This document shows positions 59,967 through 64,000 of a DNA stretch of 64,000 nt, one piece after another. The notes under the pieces were generated by a model. The model was not told the DNA's origin. It was given only the letters and a program-made list of their open reading frames with translations, and made no database searches. The stretch is from Flavobacterium panacis (GTDB lineage Bacteria > Bacteroidota > Bacteroidia > Flavobacteriales > Flavobacteriaceae), in NCBI RefSeq assembly GCF_024649945.1, contig NZ_JANKMS010000001.1, positions 1,054,001 through 1,118,000 on the forward strand, read 5' to 3'. The translations under genes and the position numbers were made by a program. Position 1 is the stretch's first letter. The number at the start of each line of letters is the position of its first letter.

Positions 59967-61649
59967 ATGTTTGAGGTCTTACCACTAAAAACAAATTTTC
60001 TTAATTATAATTTCCAAATAATGTATAAAGAGATTGACTTCAAAGATGTAAAATTAAATGGTAACAACTTATTACTTTTAATTACAGCAACAAGTCTCGA
60101 AACTAAAATCTTACATGACTCAATAAAACCATTTGGCGAAAATGATTTTATTCTAAAAATTAATAATGGAAATTATACTTATTTTCTTGGTGAATTTGGA
60201 AATTATCTAGCTGTACATGTACAATGTGGTACAATGGGGTCAATTTCAAGAGATAGCTCCATCACAACTATATCAGAAGCAATTACATTATTTAAACCCA
60301 AAATTGCTCTAATGATAGGAATTGCATTTGGTGTAGATGATGTCGAACAAAATATTGGTGATGTTTTAGTTTCAGAATGCATCACTCCTTACAATTTTAA
60401 AAAAGTTCAAAATGGCAGTGACACCATTCGAACAAACGATGCTCCTGCTAGTAAATTATTGATAAATAAATTCAAAAGTGCTTTAGGTTGGGAATTTTTA
60501 CTAAAAGAAGATCTAAAAGCAAAACATATAATTGCACCTATATTATCTGGTGAAGAGTTAATAAATGACATAAAAAGAAGAGATGAGCTTGTTAAAGAAA
60601 AACCAACTGCAAAAGGAGGTGAAATGGAGGGTATTGGATTATATTCTGCATCAGATGGAAAATGTGACTGGATTTTAGTTAAAGGAATATGTGATTTTGC
60701 AGATGGCAATAAGGACAAAAACAAAGATGAAAATCAAATATTAGCAATGCAATCTGCCGTTTCATTATGCATAGAAGTTTTTTCGAGTAGAACAGCATTT
60801 GATTCAATTAATCTTTTCCCTATTCTTAAAGATACTGAAAAAACAGAATTAACGAGCATCCATAATTTAAATCAAGTACTATTTGACAGATATGATCAAT
60901 CTAAAGAAGAATATTACATCAATAGAGAAATTGACAAAACAATTAAAACCCATCTAAATATTTATTCATTATGGATTTATGGTAAATCTGGCAGAGGTAA
61001 ATCCAATATTATTTTAAGAAATGTTATTAAAGAAAAACTGGATCATATCTTAATATCTTTAGCGAATTGTAACGGGTTGACTATTGATGATTTTTTCAAA
61101 GAGATGTTGATCGAATTATCTGAAAAACTTGAACCAGAAAGTAATACATTTGAAAATGTAAATTTTCAGCAATCAATCAAAAAAATTGTTGCATTGCTAG
61201 AAAAACATTTTAAAAATAAAATAGTCTACATAATTATAGATGAAATTCCTTTAGGGAACGATGCTAATTGCAAATCATTTACCGATAAAATATGTTCTCT
61301 TTTTATTTCAAACTCACTTCGTAGCGATTGTACTCAAATTAAATTTGTTTTATCATCAATATATTCACCAGTAACCCATATCAAAGAATTTAACCAAAAA
61401 ATTTATGAAATTGTTAAATTCATTGAATTAAATGATTGGGATCAAGAAAATTCATTGGATTTAGTGAATCTTATTGAAGCAAAACTAAACCTATCTATTG
61501 AGAATGAAATTAAAATTGAAATTGTTAAGTCTTCTAATGGTTCACCTAGATTTATAAAAAAAATATTTAAAAATTCAATTGCTTTAGATGGATTAAAACT
61601 TGAAACTTACAAGCACATAATTAGTGAAACAAATAGAGAACTTAATTAA
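59967..61649 (+). CDS. Nucleoside-phosphorylase/MTAN-like domain fused to a P-loop NTPase
   Basis: 560-aa protein. Residues about 35-275 form a PNP/UDP-phosphorylase (MTA/SAH-nucleosidase-like) domain: TATSLETK (Glu45 at the MTAN Glu12 position), GTMGS, ALMIGIAFGV, GGEMEGIGLYSA (Met220-Glu221) and VKGICDFADG (Asp243 at the catalytic Asp position). An NTPase follows with Walker A GKSGRGKS (339-346), Walker B IVYIIIDEIP (419-428) and NGSPRFI near 524. This effector-plus-NTPase design is known in bacterial conflict systems (STAND/NACHT-like). The start could be 60021 instead. The region is visibly AT-richer than its neighbours. Confidence 0.82.
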   Translation: MFEVLPLKTNFLNYNFQIMYKEIDFKDVKLNGNNLLLLITATSLETKILHDSIKPFGENDFILKINNGNYTYFLGEFGNYLAVHVQCGTMGSISRDSSITTISEAITLFKPKIALMIGIAFGVDDVEQNIGDVLVSECITPYNFKKVQNGSDTIRTNDAPASKLLINKFKSALGWEFLLKEDLKAKHIIAPILSGEELINDIKRRDELVKEKPTAKGGEMEGIGLYSASDGKCDWILVKGICDFADGNKDKNKDENQILAMQSAVSLCIEVFSSRTAFDSINLFPILKDTEKTELTSIHNLNQVLFDRYDQSKEEYYINREIDKTIKTHLNIYSLWIYGKSGRGKSNIILRNVIKEKLDHILISLANCNGLTIDDFFKEMLIELSEKLEPESNTFENVNFQQSIKKIVALLEKHFKNKIVYIIIDEIPLGNDANCKSFTDKICSLFISNSLRSDCTQIKFVLSSIYSPVTHIKEFNQKIYEIVKFIELNDWDQENSLDLVNLIEAKLNLSIENEIKIEIVKSSNGSPRFIKKIFKNSIALDGLKLETYKHIISETNRELN

Positions 61650-61650
61650 A

Positions 61651-64000
61651 ATGTTCATGGAAAAGATATTAAAACCTTACACCATAATTCCACCGCATCT
61701 TTATGTAAATAGAAATGCTGATCGACAGTTAAGAAATATAATTTCTGACATGGGGAGACCTGGATATGTGCTTGTATCAAGGCAAATGGGTAAGACCAAC
61801 TTATTATTGAATGCAAAAAGAGAATTGGGAAATGGAGATGATAAGTTTATATATATTGATTTATCAAATATTTTTGAGGATGAACAATCATGTTTTCAAA
61901 ACATAATTGATTTAGCTTTAGAAACTAACGAAGATATTTACTTTGAAGCAACAAAAATAATATTAGAAAACAGAAAACTAATAAAAGACATTCCTCCACA
62001 CAAACAGCATTCTAATGAATTAAGAACACTTTTAAAATATACTCAAGGCAAATTAATAATTATTCTTGATGAAATAGATGCATTAACAAAAACTAGTTAT
62101 TCTGATAAAATTTTTGCACAAATCCGAAGCGTATATTTTTCAAGAGTTAACTTTCCTGAACTAGAGAGATTAACTTATATCCTCTCTGGTGTTGTTGAGC
62201 CAACAGAAATTATTAAAGATCCTAAAATCTCACCTTTCAATATTGGCGAGAAAATTTTTTTAAACGATTTTTCAAATGAAGAATTTTTAATATTTATTGA
62301 AAAAGCTGGCTTAAAAGACTTAAATAAAGAAATAATAGATCACATTTTTTACTGGACAAGTGGAAATCCAAGAATGACATGGGATTTATGCGCAGAAATA
62401 GAAACTATAAAATTTGAAATATCTACAAAAGAACAAGTTGATGAAATTGTTCATAAACTATACTTAACCTCATTCGACAAACCACCTGTAGACAATATTA
62501 GAGAATTAGTAGTTTCTGACAAAAAAATTAGAGATGCCATTATTCAAATTGATTATAATAAAGGTAATAATGTAGCAGATAATATTAAAAGTAAACTTTA
62601 TTTAGCTGGAATCATAAACTATGAAGAGAACAACATTAAAATAAAAAACAGAATAATTAAAAATGCACTAAATACTGAATGGTTAAATTCTATTAAAGAA
62701 CAAGAAAAGGGATTACTAAAAATTGCTTCAGAACTCTTTGATGAAGAAAATTATACTGAAGCAATTGAAGCATATGAGAAATTTATTTTGAATAATGATT
62801 TTCCTGACAAGGAAACAGAAAATTTCACATATTATTACCTAGGAGTAGCTTTTTATAGAAATCTTCAATTTGAAAAAGCAATCGAATTCCTTTCTAAAGC
62901 TAATTTTTCTATTACAGAATTCCCTAAGTTTATTTTTAGAATAAAATATATGATCGGTCTCTGTAATTATTTTGAAGCAAATTATATTGAAAGTATTTCT
63001 TCTTTCAAATTTATATTAGAAAAAAGTCCGAAAGATGAATTGTATGGGAAAGCTCTGCTTAATTATGGCTCCTCGTTAATAAATTCAGAAAATCAAGAAT
63101 TAAAAGTTGAAGCAATAGACATATTCAAAAAAATAGTTGATGAAGATATTTTCGATTACAATTTAATTTCAGAAGATGAAATTGATGAATTAAAAGCCAT
63201 AAGTAATTATAATCTTGGATTGTTAACACAAACTGAAGACATTAACAAAGCTAAAGAATATTTTAGAAAAGCTATTGAAACCAAAAAAATAGAAATTAGA
63301 CCGTCTTTATTCTTAAATTTAATTAATTTAAGTCCCGAAGATGAAAAATTAGTATTACTCAGTGATTTAATTCATTACATAATACAAAATGAAATATTAT
63401 TGAGAGAAAAAGATCTTGAAAGACCTTTAGATCTAGATAAAGATAAATTCACTGAAATTATGATACTTGCTTTTAAAATAAACATTAAAAGCTTTGAAGA
63501 ATTATTAGAATACTCATCAAAAAAAATTTTTATAAATCAGGAAAAAATTCAAATAATTTATGAATTGGGTCTAGATTGTTTAAATAATAATGATATAGAA
63601 CTTTCAATTAATTTTTTAAAATATAATTTTAAAAGCAATAAAGATTTAATACTACGACGCAACAATGTATATGCATACAATAATTTAAAGTTATTGTCCT
63701 ATTTTATAAAAGCTAATCAAGATATTAGCATTTCAATGGAATATCTTAATTTTTGCGAAGAAAGAAGACTGGAACCTATTGACTTTTATGATTTTGACAT
63801 CGCTGCCAATTCTGTTTTCCAATTAATTTCAAAAAAACAATTCCAAGAAGCAAATAGAATATTAGTGTTTTTTAATACTATAAAAAAGGATGTAAATGAT
63901 GATCTCTTAGCAAATTATTTACTTTTAAATTATATGCATTTGCAAGTGCAAATAGCTGTTGGAAACTTATTTGGAGCTGCAATTATTGCAAACACTATTT
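61651..64000 (+). CDS. AAA_35-like NTPase with TPR repeats (3' end beyond window)
   Basis: Open frame of at least 783 codons that runs off the window. It starts 1 bp after the upstream stop (ATG 61651, or 61657). Walker A SRQMGKTNLL (Gly47-Lys48-Thr49), Walker B IIILDEIDAL (about 136-145), an Arg-finger-like ARIR-type segment AQIRSVYF and the TSGNPRMTWDL sensor near 236-246 match the AAA_35/STAND-like group. From about residue 350, TPR-like repeats follow (SELFDEENYTEAIEAYEKF; YLGVAFYRNLQFEKAIEFL; YNLGLLTQTEDINKAKEYF). It is probably the sensor or regulator partner of the upstream gene. Confidence 0.8.
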   Translation, partial: MFMEKILKPYTIIPPHLYVNRNADRQLRNIISDMGRPGYVLVSRQMGKTNLLLNAKRELGNGDDKFIYIDLSNIFEDEQSCFQNIIDLALETNEDIYFEATKIILENRKLIKDIPPHKQHSNELRTLLKYTQGKLIIILDEIDALTKTSYSDKIFAQIRSVYFSRVNFPELERLTYILSGVVEPTEIIKDPKISPFNIGEKIFLNDFSNEEFLIFIEKAGLKDLNKEIIDHIFYWTSGNPRMTWDLCAEIETIKFEISTKEQVDEIVHKLYLTSFDKPPVDNIRELVVSDKKIRDAIIQIDYNKGNNVADNIKSKLYLAGIINYEENNIKIKNRIIKNALNTEWLNSIKEQEKGLLKIASELFDEENYTEAIEAYEKFILNNDFPDKETENFTYYYLGVAFYRNLQFEKAIEFLSKANFSITEFPKFIFRIKYMIGLCNYFEANYIESISSFKFILEKSPKDELYGKALLNYGSSLINSENQELKVEAIDIFKKIVDEDIFDYNLISEDEIDELKAISNYNLGLLTQTEDINKAKEYFRKAIETKKIEIRPSLFLNLINLSPEDEKLVLLSDLIHYIIQNEILLREKDLERPLDLDKDKFTEIMILAFKINIKSFEELLEYSSKKIFINQEKIQIIYELGLDCLNNNDIELSINFLKYNFKSNKDLILRRNNVYAYNNLKLLSYFIKANQDISISMEYLNFCEERRLEPIDFYDFDIAANSVFQLISKKQFQEANRILVFFNTIKKDVNDDLLANYLLLNYMHLQVQIAVGNLFGAAIIANTI

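Overview
The window is about 64 kb of AT-rich bacterial chromosome that looks like a Flavobacterium or a close relative in Bacteroidota (family Flavobacteriaceae). Reasons: many start regions carry the Bacteroidota -7 promoter box TAnnTTTG; Shine-Dalgarno sequences are mostly absent; there are many lipoproteins with a Cys lipobox; and the gene content and neighbourhoods (rsfS-ftsH-LUD-cdsA-psd, OstA-like next to a class III aminotransferase, DUF349, TPR-gyrA-clpC, PiT with DUF47) are typical of the group. I saw no rRNA, tRNA, CRISPR array, insertion sequence or prophage. The species call is inference.

Layout. 1-6.4 kb: small metabolic and envelope genes (thioesterase cut by the window edge, lipoprotein, MscS channel, alpha/beta hydrolase, sulfurtransferase, an ABC ATPase with a degenerate first half). 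6.5-11.5 kb: rluD and a PASTA protein on the minus strand, divergent from ddl, a DUF421 membrane protein and coaD. 11.5-14.5 kb: PhnA-like protein, a secreted protein and a DEAD-box-family helicase. 14.6-18.7 kb: a small accessory patch (HNH nuclease, an orphan 230-aa protein, XRE regulator, DUF6882-like protein, lipoprotein). 18.9-27.5 kb: Nudix/pyrE divergent pair, SRPBCC protein, birA, then rsfS-ftsH-LUD-cdsA-psd-acyl-CoA-binding protein-lipoprotein superoxide dismutase. 27.6-32.6 kb: GH130 and GH13 glycosidases and an OstA-like protein. 32.8-40 kb: class III aminotransferase, TPR protein, aroE, a putative outer-membrane protein, DUF349 protein, OsmC. 40.1-48.4 kb: TPR protein and gyrA divergent from clpC, then a RimK fusion protein. 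48.5-54.2 kb: second DUF421 protein, SMI1/KNR4 protein, PiT phosphate transporter with its PhoU-like partner, histidine ammonia-lyase. 54.5-59.9 kb: the threonine operon thrA-thrB-thrC, headed by a 33-codon leader peptide ending in six consecutive Thr codons. 59.97-64 kb: two adjacent NTPase genes, the second running off the window, that look like a biological-conflict (antiphage-type) module.

The most interesting items are (1) the terminal module, in which a nucleoside-phosphorylase/MTAN-like domain fused to a P-loop NTPase is followed after 1 bp by an AAA_35-like NTPase with TPR repeats; (2) the threonine leader peptide with its own promoter box and alternative RNA hairpins, pointing to translation-coupled attenuation of thrABC; (3) two genes (pyrE and the helicase) whose -7 box ends exactly 4 nt before the start codon, predicting leaderless mRNAs; and (4) intergenic arrays with a strict 8-bp period, in both orientations, found in many spacers, along with at least three other dispersed inverted-repeat families.

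Functions come from motif recognition by eye; no database search or folding program was run.
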